From: Aulosira sp. FACHB-615
GTDB lineage: Bacteria > Cyanobacteriota > Cyanobacteriia > Cyanobacteriales > Nostocaceae
Reading direction: 5' to 3'
NCBI RefSeq assembly: GCF_014698045.1
Contig: NZ_JACJSE010000005.1
Location: 455,110 to 519,109 of the forward strand
DNA: 64,000 bases
Shown here: positions 51,359-60,000 of the stretch, piece after piece
Layout: every line of letters starts with the position of its first letter
Numbering within the stretch: the first letter of the stretch is position 1
Translations under genes and position numbers: made by a program
The notes under the pieces: generated by a model
Database searches by the model: none
The model's input: the letters and a program-made list of their open reading frames with translations, nothing else
What the model was told of the DNA's origin: nothing

Positions 51359-51570
51359 GTTATAGAGTGAGGTTGAAATTTGCAGTCAGATACTAAAAAG
51401 GAATTAACCGCAGATGGACGCGGATGCACGCAGATGATTTTGGATATTATCTAAGATGAAAATGACTTAATAATAATATACTGAAGGTTCATTTTCCCTT
51501 GATTTTAATTTCACTAATCTTACGATTGTCATCATCGCTAAATTTATAGATATTAGAAACATGGAATTTA

Positions 51571-52026
51571 ATGTTGAAGACAATGAAAAGATTTTTAGTC
51601 ATACCGATTGCTTTAGCCAGTTTAACTATTGCTTTATTGCCTGCTCGTGCTGAAGTTACAGAATCAGTAATAAACAATATGCGCTTTTTTATTACTAGTG
51701 ATAACTTATTGATTGCTGCCAACATCAAGAGTGGTTCTGCTTGCTCTTTAAACAAAGGTACTTCTATTACTAAAATGGCTGGGTTTAAAGCAATCTATCA
51801 AGACAAGACTAATGCCAGGGTTTCAGGGAGAGTTGAAAGTTTTTTGGCACTGAAAAATAATGAAATTTATCCAGTTGCAGGTAAGTTTCAAAGCAATGCT
51901 AAAGTTAGAACTGCTGACTGGTTAATTAGAAATACAGAATATTATCCTGAGTTTCTCAGTGAAATGGCAGATTGTACAACTGAAGGCGGATTAAGAAGAA
52001 TGCAGTTCGACTCTTCTTCACCTTGA
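51571..52026 (+). CDS. Small exported protein of unknown function
   Basis: The 151-aa product has a clear signal peptide (MKRFLVIPIALASLTIALLPARA, in pieces, with cleavage after ARA), giving a mature protein of about 123 aa. The mature part contains two Cys (about 60 and 137) that could form a disulfide and looks like a beta-rich domain (MRFFITSDNLLIAANIKSG, AIYQDKTNARVSGRVES). No family was recognised. Its stop codon is 5 bp from the uvrC stop (convergent). Met at 51583 (MKRFLV) could be the real start. Confidence 0.7.
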   Translation: MLKTMKRFLVIPIALASLTIALLPARAEVTESVINNMRFFITSDNLLIAANIKSGSACSLNKGTSITKMAGFKAIYQDKTNARVSGRVESFLALKNNEIYPVAGKFQSNAKVRTADWLIRNTEYYPEFLSEMADCTTEGGLRRMQFDSSSP

Positions 52027-52031
52027 AGCTT

Positions 52032-53909
52032 TTACGCGGGATGAAAGTAATCGTAGATTTCCTGTGCTAGTCGTGGGCCGATTCCTGGAACTTCGGCGAG
52101 TTGAGCGGGTGTAGCTTGGCGGATATAATCGACTGAGCGAAAATGACCTAATAGTTGCTTTTGGCGATGATGTCCTAAGCCGGGGATTTCATCTAAACGC
52201 GATCGCTTTAGTTTATCACTGCGTTGTTGACGATGGAAACTCACGGCAAACCGATGGGCTTCATCCCGTAACCTTCTAAGTAATTGGACTCCTGGTTGTT
52301 CTGCGTCGGTGGGTAAGGGTTGCGACTCTCCCGGTAAAAAAATCTCTTCGCGCTGTTTTGCCAAACTCACAACCCGCAAGTCTTCTAGTAAGTTCATTTC
52401 TTGCAACACGCCAACGACAGATGATAGCTGACCTTTACCGCCATCAATCATAATTAAATCAGGCCAGTCAGGATTGCCGGCGCGTGGTAGTTGGGAATCT
52501 TCGCTATATTTCCGAAACCGCCGTTGAATGACTTCTGCTAAACTGGCAAAATCATCGGAATGTCCTATTGTGACGGTGGGATTTTTGATTTTGTAATGGC
52601 GATAATTTTGCTTGGCGGGTAAACCATCAATAAATACCACCTGAGAAGCAACCGCATTAGAACCTTGGATATGGGAAATGTCGTAACCTTCAATACGGTG
52701 GGGTAATTCTGGTAAGTCGAGAATATCTGCTAAATCTTGCATGGCTTGTGTATTGCGATCGCCCAATTTTTGCATTCTTTGTAATTCATATTGGGCATTA
52801 CGCTCAACCATCTCAATTAATTCTGCCTTGGTTTGGCGTTGAGGCGCAACAATTGTGACTTTTCTACCCTTCCTCTGAGTTAAAACATCCGCTAATATTT
52901 CTGTGTCGGGTAACTCATGCTGTACCAAAATCTCCGTCGGAATTTCCACCGCGTCAGCAGTTTGATAATGTTCTTCTAAAACTCGTTGTAAAATTGCACC
53001 TGATTCAGCTTGTGCATCAGCAACAAACGCCAAGCGTCCGACTAATTGTCCAGCGCGAATTTGAAATAATTGAATGCAGGCGTGTTGTGTATCTGCGGCT
53101 AAAGCGATCGCATCCCGCGAAACTGTATCATCTGGTAAGGATACTTTTTGATCTGCCGTCAGAGATTTTAACCCAGAAATTTGATCACGTATCCGTGCCG
53201 CCGATTCAAAGTTTAAAGCTTCGGCGGCTTTGTGCATTTGTTCGCTCAAAATATCAATTAATTCCTGAGTTCTACCTTGGAATACCATTGCTACTTTCTG
53301 CACAGTTTTGCGATATTCGGACGGGGAAATCAATTGTTGACAGACACCAGGACAACGCCCCATGTCATAATTCAAACAGGGACGGTCTTTAAATAAAGGT
53401 TGGGGTCGTTGTCTGAGTGCAAAGATGCGCTTACTAATGCGGAGGATTTCTCTTAATAAACCTGTATCTGTATAAGGGCCGTAGAACTTATCTTTTTCTT
53501 TACCTAGTTGACGTTTGCGTGTAATGAAGATGCGGGGATAGTCTTCTGACCAAGTGATGCAAACGTAAGGATATTTTTTATCATCTTTGAGCAGCACATT
53601 AAAGTATGGTTGGTGCTGCTTAATTAAATTGGCTTCTAACGCCAAAGCTTCGGCTTCGGTGTCGGTGACAATAAACTCAATTTCTGTGACTTGTCTCGCC
53701 ATTGTGGCGATGCGTTCGCTTTTGGTGTAGCCTTCACGAAAATAAGAACGCACACGCGATCGCAATTTCCGTGACTTACCTATATATATAATGCGATCGC
53801 TGCCATCCCGCATAAAATAAACACCGGGTTCCGGCGGGATTTCAGCTAATCGGTTTTCTAGACGCTCTGGATCTTTGACTAGTGGTAGTATTTGAGCAGA
53901 TGTTGTCAC
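52032..53909 (-). CDS. uvrC: Excinuclease ABC subunit C
   Basis: UvrC makes the two incisions in nucleotide excision repair. The 625-aa protein has the GIY-YIG nuclease (GVYFMRD, RIIYIGKSRKLRSRVRSYF) for the 3' cut, a Cys-rich segment (CLNYDMGRCPGVCQ), the UvrB-binding UVR motif (EALNFESAARIRDQI), the RNase H-like endonuclease with IEGYDISHIQGSNAVAS and DLIMIDGGKGQLS (Asp/His catalytic set) for the 5' cut, and a C-terminal helix-hairpin-helix pair (IPGLGHHRQKQLL, EVPGIGPRLAQEI). Length and order are those of typical UvrC. It is monocistronic. Confidence 0.97.
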   Translation of the reverse strand: MTTSAQILPLVKDPERLENRLAEIPPEPGVYFMRDGSDRIIYIGKSRKLRSRVRSYFREGYTKSERIATMARQVTEIEFIVTDTEAEALALEANLIKQHQPYFNVLLKDDKKYPYVCITWSEDYPRIFITRKRQLGKEKDKFYGPYTDTGLLREILRISKRIFALRQRPQPLFKDRPCLNYDMGRCPGVCQQLISPSEYRKTVQKVAMVFQGRTQELIDILSEQMHKAAEALNFESAARIRDQISGLKSLTADQKVSLPDDTVSRDAIALAADTQHACIQLFQIRAGQLVGRLAFVADAQAESGAILQRVLEEHYQTADAVEIPTEILVQHELPDTEILADVLTQRKGRKVTIVAPQRQTKAELIEMVERNAQYELQRMQKLGDRNTQAMQDLADILDLPELPHRIEGYDISHIQGSNAVASQVVFIDGLPAKQNYRHYKIKNPTVTIGHSDDFASLAEVIQRRFRKYSEDSQLPRAGNPDWPDLIMIDGGKGQLSSVVGVLQEMNLLEDLRVVSLAKQREEIFLPGESQPLPTDAEQPGVQLLRRLRDEAHRFAVSFHRQQRSDKLKRSRLDEIPGLGHHRQKQLLGHFRSVDYIRQATPAQLAEVPGIGPRLAQEIYDYFHPA

Positions 53910-54111
53910 AATTAAATTTTTGGTAATCTGACGCTTTTACCTACCTCTATTTTAGAGAATAAACTCAGCGTTGCGGAATCTGAGGATGAAAGAAAACAAA
54001 GAACGTGTAAAGGTATAAGAGTGTATTTATCCAAAACCTGACACCCTATACCCTTACACTCTTTTACCCAGTTTCCATAGACAAACTGTGTACGTAAGAT
54101 TTATATATTAA

Positions 54112-54525
54112 TTAACTAGCGATCGCTACTGACTTTTTGCGAGCGGGACGTTTACGGTCTGATTTTTTCTTAAATCCTACGGCTTGCGCTTGATCACTAT
54201 CTGAACCATATTGTCCCCGCACAACTTCTTTCATGGCTAACACTGCGTTGTGAAATTCCCATTCGGCTAATCTCGCCGCATCAGTAGCCGCACGGTATAA
54301 AGTGAGTTTTTCATTTTCGACTTGTTGCAGCATTAACATTTTTTGATAAGCTGTCTGCAAAGCGTCTTCTGTGGCATCAGCGCGGGTTGTTGTATAGTTG
54401 TTAATCGTTTGCAACCCGTGTAAGGAAGTGGTGTCTTGAATAATTATCTGACGAGATAAACGACGTGTAGTGTCTTGGGTAGGCATGGATGTTTCCGTAT
54501 AAGGATACATATTTAACGTACCCAT
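54112..54525 (-). CDS. Conserved hypothetical protein with basic tail
   Basis: The 137-aa product has a polar N-terminus, a helical middle (DALQTAYQKMLMLQQVENEKL, TLYRAATDAARLAEWEFHNAV in pieces) and a strongly basic tail (GFKKKSDRKRPARKKSVAIAS, shortened) that would suit nucleic-acid contact. Proteins with 'GxDSxxAxxxGxKKKSxRKR' tails occur repeatedly in cyanobacteria; I know no function. Either Met1 or Met14 (54486, GGAAACATCC before it) may be the start. It is transcribed away from the ATPase/TOPRIM pair, with the 21-bp repeat array between them. Confidence 0.7.
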   Translation of the reverse strand: MGTLNMYPYTETSMPTQDTTRRLSRQIIIQDTTSLHGLQTINNYTTTRADATEDALQTAYQKMLMLQQVENEKLTLYRAATDAARLAEWEFHNAVLAMKEVVRGQYGSDSDQAQAVGFKKKSDRKRPARKKSVAIAS

Positions 54526-54616
54526 TGCAACTAAAAAATTATCAGTAATATAAATTTTTTAGCTAGGATAATATTTAACGTAAGCGTGCAGTTTGATTGC
54601 AGACTAATACATTGTG

Positions 54617-54742
54617 AATGTGAGTCGTTACATTCATAATGTGAACCAGTACATTCATGATGTGAGCGATCGCATTAATAATGTGAGTTGTTACATAATA
54701 AATATGACTCATCACATTTATTATGTAAGTAATTATATTTAC
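54617..54742 (+). repeat. Six 21-bp tandem palindromic repeats upstream of the ATPase gene
   Basis: Units start at 54617, 54638, 54659, 54680, 54701 and 54722. Consensus: AATGTGAGTCGTTACATTCAT, where AATGTgA and TtACATT form an inverted repeat. The 21-bp period equals two turns of B-DNA, placing all sites on one face. The last two units have decayed toward AT. The array ends 53 bp before the ATPase start codon. A frame from GTG 54614 runs through it as seven-residue repeats and ends in ATGA at the ATPase start. Confidence 0.85.
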
Positions 54743-54795
54743 ATAACAATGATATTTATTTTAGCTAAAAATTTTAGGTTTCAGGAATCATCAAC

Positions 54796-55941
54796 ATGAA
54801 TCATGTCTTTGACCATCTACAAATCAATAGATATCGCGGGTTAAAGACAATAGCACTGTCCCAATTAGGACAGGTAAATATTTTTGTTGGTGATAATAAT
54901 TCAGGAAAGACTAGCATTTTAGAAGCTATTGCAATTTTATGTAATCCACTTGATCCATTTCAGTGGTTAGAAATTTCACAACGCCGCGTTTATCTTGGTA
55001 AAGCATTGGCAATTCCTCGCCCAGATATTGACGCATTAAAATGGATTTTTCCGCAAAATATCAACTCTTTTAATCAAGAAGAGAGCAACAGCGAGATTTT
55101 AATTAATACCAGTGGTAATACTTCTATAATTGGGCTGAAAGCAACCTTAGAAGAAATTTATGGTAGTGGATCAGAAAATCCTCATAATGAGCAATTAAAT
55201 GAAGATGTGTCTACTGCTGAAACTGACTCTGTACGTTCAGGTCTGGAATTAAAAGTTATAGCTTATTCTAAAACAGGACAAAGAGATTTATTTACTCAGG
55301 AAGTAGAACGCCAAGAAATATTTCAAATTTGGGAAAATGAGCGGTTTATTTGGCGTAAAAGAAGTAAACCTTTTGTCAACAATGCAACTGTATCTCCCTC
55401 ATATTCTTCATCACAGCCAATTTTAGAGCGACTAACACAAATAATTTTGGAAGATCCAGGTGGAAAACAAGAAGTATTAGAAATAATTCAATGGTTTGAC
55501 AAAAATATTATTGATATTCAAATATTATCTCCATCTACAGCTAAAGCAACTCTTTATATAGAACATCAACAATTAGGTTTTGCGCCTTTATATACTTTTG
55601 GCGACGGACTGAAGCGAACTTTAGTAATTGCTTTAACTTTGTTCTCTACTAAAAATGGTGTGTTGTTAATTGATGAAATTGAAACATCTATTCATGTTTC
55701 AGCACTGAGTAGAGTATTTTCTTGGCTTGTGGAAGCTTGTTGTAAAAGAAATGTACAGCTTTTCACTACAACTCATAGTCTGGAAGCGGTTGATGCTATG
55801 TTACAAACAGATATGAGTACAGAGAATATTGTTGCTTTTCGATTAAATCCCCAAGGAAAACCACCACAAAGATTTTCTGGTAATCTTCTGCATAGACTAC
55901 GCTCTGAGCGCGGATTGGATATTAGAGGTAGTCATGGTTAA
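54796..55941 (+). CDS. ABC-type (AAA15/OLD-like) ATPase of a two-gene cassette
   Basis: The 381-aa protein belongs to the OLD/RecF-type ATPases: VGDNNSGKTSILEAIAIL (Walker A at 32-39), a central coiled/variable region (about 90-235), then LLIDEIETSIHVSAL (Walker B, Asp293-Glu294) and LFTTTHSLEAVDAM (the H-loop His). It lacks the TOPRIM nuclease part of full OLD proteins; that activity appears to be encoded by the next gene, which overlaps by 8 bp. Two-gene ATPase + TOPRIM layouts are known in anti-phage systems such as PARIS (AriA/AriB). The match here is at the domain level only. The codon use and AT-richness stand out from the neighbours, in keeping with transfer. Confidence 0.88.
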   Translation: MNHVFDHLQINRYRGLKTIALSQLGQVNIFVGDNNSGKTSILEAIAILCNPLDPFQWLEISQRRVYLGKALAIPRPDIDALKWIFPQNINSFNQEESNSEILINTSGNTSIIGLKATLEEIYGSGSENPHNEQLNEDVSTAETDSVRSGLELKVIAYSKTGQRDLFTQEVERQEIFQIWENERFIWRKRSKPFVNNATVSPSYSSSQPILERLTQIILEDPGGKQEVLEIIQWFDKNIIDIQILSPSTAKATLYIEHQQLGFAPLYTFGDGLKRTLVIALTLFSTKNGVLLIDEIETSIHVSALSRVFSWLVEACCKRNVQLFTTTHSLEAVDAMLQTDMSTENIVAFRLNPQGKPPQRFSGNLLHRLRSERGLDIRGSHG

Positions 55942-56704
55942 ATATTGTTATATAGTGGCAGAAGGGCCACAAGATATTGAATTTTTAATTCGATTACTAA
56001 AATTTTATAACTTGCGTCGAGTCACAAGATTATCTGCACTAGATCCATTTTGGGAACCACTTGTACCAAAAACATTTCCTGTAGATGATGATTTGATGAA
56101 ACGTGTACCTGTTCCTACTTTTTTAGAAAATAGTGAATTGTCTATTGCTTTACACAGTGCGGTAGGAATTACACGTTTAGCGAATACTGTAGAAGAGAGT
56201 TTAGCATTAATTTCATCTGCTGAGATTTTTAGTGTCGGTTTTGTTTTAGACGCTGATAGCAATGAAACACCTTCAGCAAGATTTAACGCCTTAATTAATG
56301 AAATTCAATCTATTGCTTTACCTTTGCCATCTGCACTAGGAAAAGTCACAAATACTTCTCCACGATGTGGCATATTTATTATGCCTAATAATCTGGTTGC
56401 AGGTACTTTAGAAGACATTCTGCTAGAATGTGCTAAGTTAAACTACCCAGATTTACTGCAACTTGCACTAAATTATGTTTCTAGTATTGATCAGAGTCAA
56501 TTAAGCAAAGATGATTTACGAGAATTAAATAAGCCATCAGGTAAAAATAAAGCAGTCATATCAATCATTAGCAGCATCCTTAAACCAGGAAGGACTTTAC
56601 AAGTTTCAATACAGGATAATCGCTGGATTGATGAAACTACACTTATGATAGAAAGTGTAAATCTTGTTAAAACATTTCTGGATGAAATTTTAGGAATAGT
56701 ATAA
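55934..56704 (+). CDS. TOPRIM-like (DUF3226/DUF4435-type) partner protein
   Basis: The 256-aa protein begins KYCYIVAEGPQDIEFLIRLL, where VAEG..D (Glu10) is the first TOPRIM motif, and continues with VGFVLDADSNETPSARF, where Asp106 and Asp108 form the DxD metal site. IFIMPNNLVAGTLEDILLECA (shortened) fits the Asn/Glu-rich loop seen after the DxD in DUF3226 proteins. I therefore predict a metal-dependent nuclease or nucleotide-acting effector controlled by the ATPase encoded immediately upstream. The assignment to DUF3226 rather than DUF4435 is tentative. No antitoxin gene is evident. Confidence 0.78.
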   Translation: MVKYCYIVAEGPQDIEFLIRLLKFYNLRRVTRLSALDPFWEPLVPKTFPVDDDLMKRVPVPTFLENSELSIALHSAVGITRLANTVEESLALISSAEIFSVGFVLDADSNETPSARFNALINEIQSIALPLPSALGKVTNTSPRCGIFIMPNNLVAGTLEDILLECAKLNYPDLLQLALNYVSSIDQSQLSKDDLRELNKPSGKNKAVISIISSILKPGRTLQVSIQDNRWIDETTLMIESVNLVKTFLDEILGIV

Positions 56705-56788
56705 CTAATCAAAATAGTTACACTAGCTATGAAAATGTTGACATCAATGATACCTAGTTAAAGAAAATAAACCGCAGTTAAGAGAATA

Positions 56789-56864
56789 GTAGGTTGGGTG
56801 TAGGGATAGCGTAACCCAACAAAATATGCGTGAATGTTAGGTTCCGTTCCTCTACCCAACCTAC
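56789..56864. mobile_element. Small element with GTAGGTTGGGT terminal repeats
   Basis: GTAGGTTGGGT (56789-56799) is exactly complementary to ACCCAACCTAC (56854-56864), with the inner word AACCCAACA. This is a well-known dispersed element type in filamentous cyanobacteria. Confidence 0.8.
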
Positions 56865-56907
56865 ACCAGTCTAAGTTGTTACCTTAACTGAACTGTATTG
56901 AGATGTA

Positions 56908-57069
56908 ATACCAATTCGCAATTCGCAAGTCGCAATGACGCGACGCTCGTTCCTCGCTAACGCTTCGCTATCGCAGGCTCGCTAACGCTGCGCTAACGTA
57001 ATTAAAAAATTTAGCTCCAGTAAGACTTTCCTGATTTCTATCTGTCGCATTCTTTTCTTAAATTGGTAT
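56908..57069. mobile_element. MITE-like element, copy B
   Basis: 162 bp bounded by ATACCAATT (56908-56916) and AATTGGTAT (57061-57069). It is the inverted counterpart of 24400-24547, with a 14-bp stretch (CGCAATTCGCAAGT region) duplicated near one end. Confidence 0.85.
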
Positions 57070-57083
57070 AACTAGCTAAATTT

Positions 57084-60000
57084 TCACAATTTAATCTCTT
57101 CCGTGAAAATAGTTGATAACGGCAACTCTGACTGACAAAGATTAAGATAGATTCGCGCGACTTGATCTAAGGGGTTTTGTTGTAAGCAATCTTGAAAATG
57201 TTGGGCGGCTAAGGTAAATTGTTGGGTTTGGTAAAATTTGAGGGCAGTGTTAAATAATTCGGTGGTTGCTAATTTACCTTGGCGAATTTCAGGAACATCG
57301 GCGGTAAATACTTCATGAACGGTGACGGCTGTGATTTTACCTTTGACTTTTACTTGTCCAACTATGCGAATATCAGAGCGATCGCAATTTTTCAAACGTT
57401 GAAATGTTTGGTCTGTAATTAATAGTGGTGTGTTAAATGTTTTGGTTAAGCCTTCTATTCTTGAGGCTAAATTTACCGCATCACTAATGACTGTGCCATC
57501 CATACGATTAAAGCCGCCGACTGTGCCTAAAATCAGCGAACCAGTGTTAATCCCAATACCAATTTGAATTGGGGTTTGACCTTGAGTTTGCCGTTCTTGA
57601 TTGTAAGTTACTAAAGCTTGTAACATCGCAATGCCGGCTTGCACAGCATCATCAGCATTACCAGCAAATAAAGCCATAATCGCATCGCCAATATATTTAT
57701 CAATAAAACCATTATGTTGAATAATTATTGGTTCCATACAACTCAAATATGAGTTGATAAATTGAAAGTTTTCGGCGGGGGTTAACGTTTCTGATAAAGT
57801 GGTGAATGAGCGAATATCGGTAAATAAAACTGACATTTCCTGTTGGGCTTGATCACCCAACTGCACATCAACAATACTTTGTTTGTTCAGGAATTGCAGA
57901 AACTGACGGGGAACAAAGCGTTCGTAGGCTTGGTTTAAGGCGGCTAAGTCGGTGTATAAACGGGCGTTTTCCAGAGAAATTGCTGCTTGCGTTGAAAGTA
58001 AGTTAAGTAACTCTAAACGATCAGGGGTGAATGCGCCTGTGGTCAAGTTATTTTCTAAATAGATGATACCAGTGAGTTTACCTTGATTAATTAAAGGCGC
58101 ACATAAAAGCGATCGCGGTTGAAATTGGCGAATATAAGGATCACGGATAAACTCACCTTTGCGCGTGGCATCATTCAACACTACACTTGTTTTAGTGCGG
58201 ATGACATAATTGACAATTGCCACAGACAGCATTGAACTATTTTCTATCGGCAATGATTTTAAGACGTGAATGTTATTTTTTTCAACTGTACCTTGGGCTT
58301 CAATTAAAAACTTGCCTTTAGTTTCTAATAGTAAACACCCTTGTTGCGCTCCGGCATTTTCCATTAAAATTTGCATTAAATTAGTCAGCAGTTTATCTAG
58401 CTGAATTTCTCCTGATAAAGCTTGGGAAGCTTTCATCACTGTGACTAAATCTAGGGAAGCAGAACCACTGGTACTTGTAACGCTGCTGGCGTTGGTACTT
58501 TTGGTAGAAAGATGAGGACTAGTAATTCTTTCTAACTTGCGGCTTAATAATTGGGGATATTGATTTTCCAGATGTTTAACTTTTGCAGTTGCGCCCCATT
58601 GTAAATAAAGATAAGCAGCATCCTGCATATATCCTTGGGCAACTTTCTGTTTATTTTGGGCGAGATAAAACTTGGCTGCAAGTTCATTGGCTAACGCCGC
58701 TTCGTTAGGATAGTTGTTTTCTTGAGCTAAATTAATGGCACGATCATAACAAGCGATCGCTTCTGCTGTTTCATCATGGACTCGATGCCATTCTGCTTCG
58801 ACTAAGGCTAATTTATGGCTGTAATTACTCGGTGCAGACTGCGCCCAAGTTTTTAGCTTTTTGATATTGGCTGTAACTTGTTTGAGGAATGTTTGCCGTT
58901 CTGTTAAATTGCTATTTGTTACTAAGGCTAACCGCACTAAAGAATCATAAAAATAAAACCAACCAATGATAAATAACGCCACTACAGCATCTATATAAGG
59001 AATTGCTAGTTCGGCATTTTGCCAAGCAGTTTGGTAATCTTCAAACCAATAATTCAATGTCAATAAATGAGTGTAGACAGTAAAAGTTGCTGTGCGGTAA
59101 TTTGTCTCAATGTGTAGGTGTAAGCTGGTTGTGATATTGTAAAATTCCCCTACCAACTCACAGGGATTGGCATTTTTACCCTGCAAATTAGCGATCGCCT
59201 GCCGATAAATTTTAATTAAATCTAAAACTGGCTTTTTCTTAAACTTCTGAATTACTTCTAAATAATTAGCTAAACTTTGATCTACTTCTTTTAAATCTTG
59301 ACCACAAAAATAACTATGACTGGTGCCAACATTTGCCGAAAAAGACGCATACTCTGTATCCCCGGTATCTCGGCCTACTTGAAAAGCAATTTGCAATGCA
59401 GGTAAGGTATTAGCAATTGGTTCTCGCCAGTGACGCACAAAACTATTCACCACAAACAATACTCTAGCTTGCATATTTTTGGCATTTAAGCGTTCTATTA
59501 GTTTTAATGCCAACTCACCAAACTCATATCCTCCTGTTAAATCTCCGACAACGCCACACAAAATCAAGCCGTAAGTAGCGTAAGCAAAAGCTGACTCTGG
59601 CGTATTGCCATGTATGGCGGAAAGTTCCACTTGTTTAAACACAGTTAAAGGAAATAAGTTTGGCGCTGCTAAATAAGTTGAAGAAGCAATACTAGATAAA
59701 ATATGAATTGCAGCTAACTTAGTCGGATTAGTTAGTTGAGGTAAATCAGCTAAATTTTGTACTTGTCTACCAGCTAAGGCGAGTTTTGTTTTTAATAGTC
59801 CCAACAAAATTTGCAATTGTCCAGGATTAGCTGCTAAAGGGATTCCCAAAAGTTTGAGAACTTGCAAACCTAATTTTACGGCTGTTAATAATTCATCTCT
59901 GGCGACAAGAGATTGAATTTTAATGGCATAAACTTGGACTTGATCAATTGTGGTTTGAGTGTGACGTAACACCACCTCAATTAATTCATCCATATATTCA

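Larger units (their letters stand above)
56705..57083. other. Element-bearing gap after the ATPase/TOPRIM pair
   Basis: Contains a 76-bp inverted-repeat element (56789-56864) and MITE copy B (56908-57069). No gene. Confidence 0.75.

Noticed and set aside
54617..54742. CRISPR array
   Set aside because: The units are contiguous 21-bp repeats with no variable spacers, and there are no cas genes in the window.
54617..54742. CRP or NtcA binding sites
   Set aside because: The half-sites TGTGA and TtACA are 4 bases apart, not 6 as in CRP sites, and the GTA-N8-TAC spacing of NtcA is not met in most units.
54614..54799. 61-codon frame across the 21-bp array as a real gene
   Set aside because: Its sequence is fully explained by the repeats (21 bp gives seven residues). 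It starts with GTG without a clear ribosome-binding site. The ATGA overlap with the ATPase gene is interesting but not enough.
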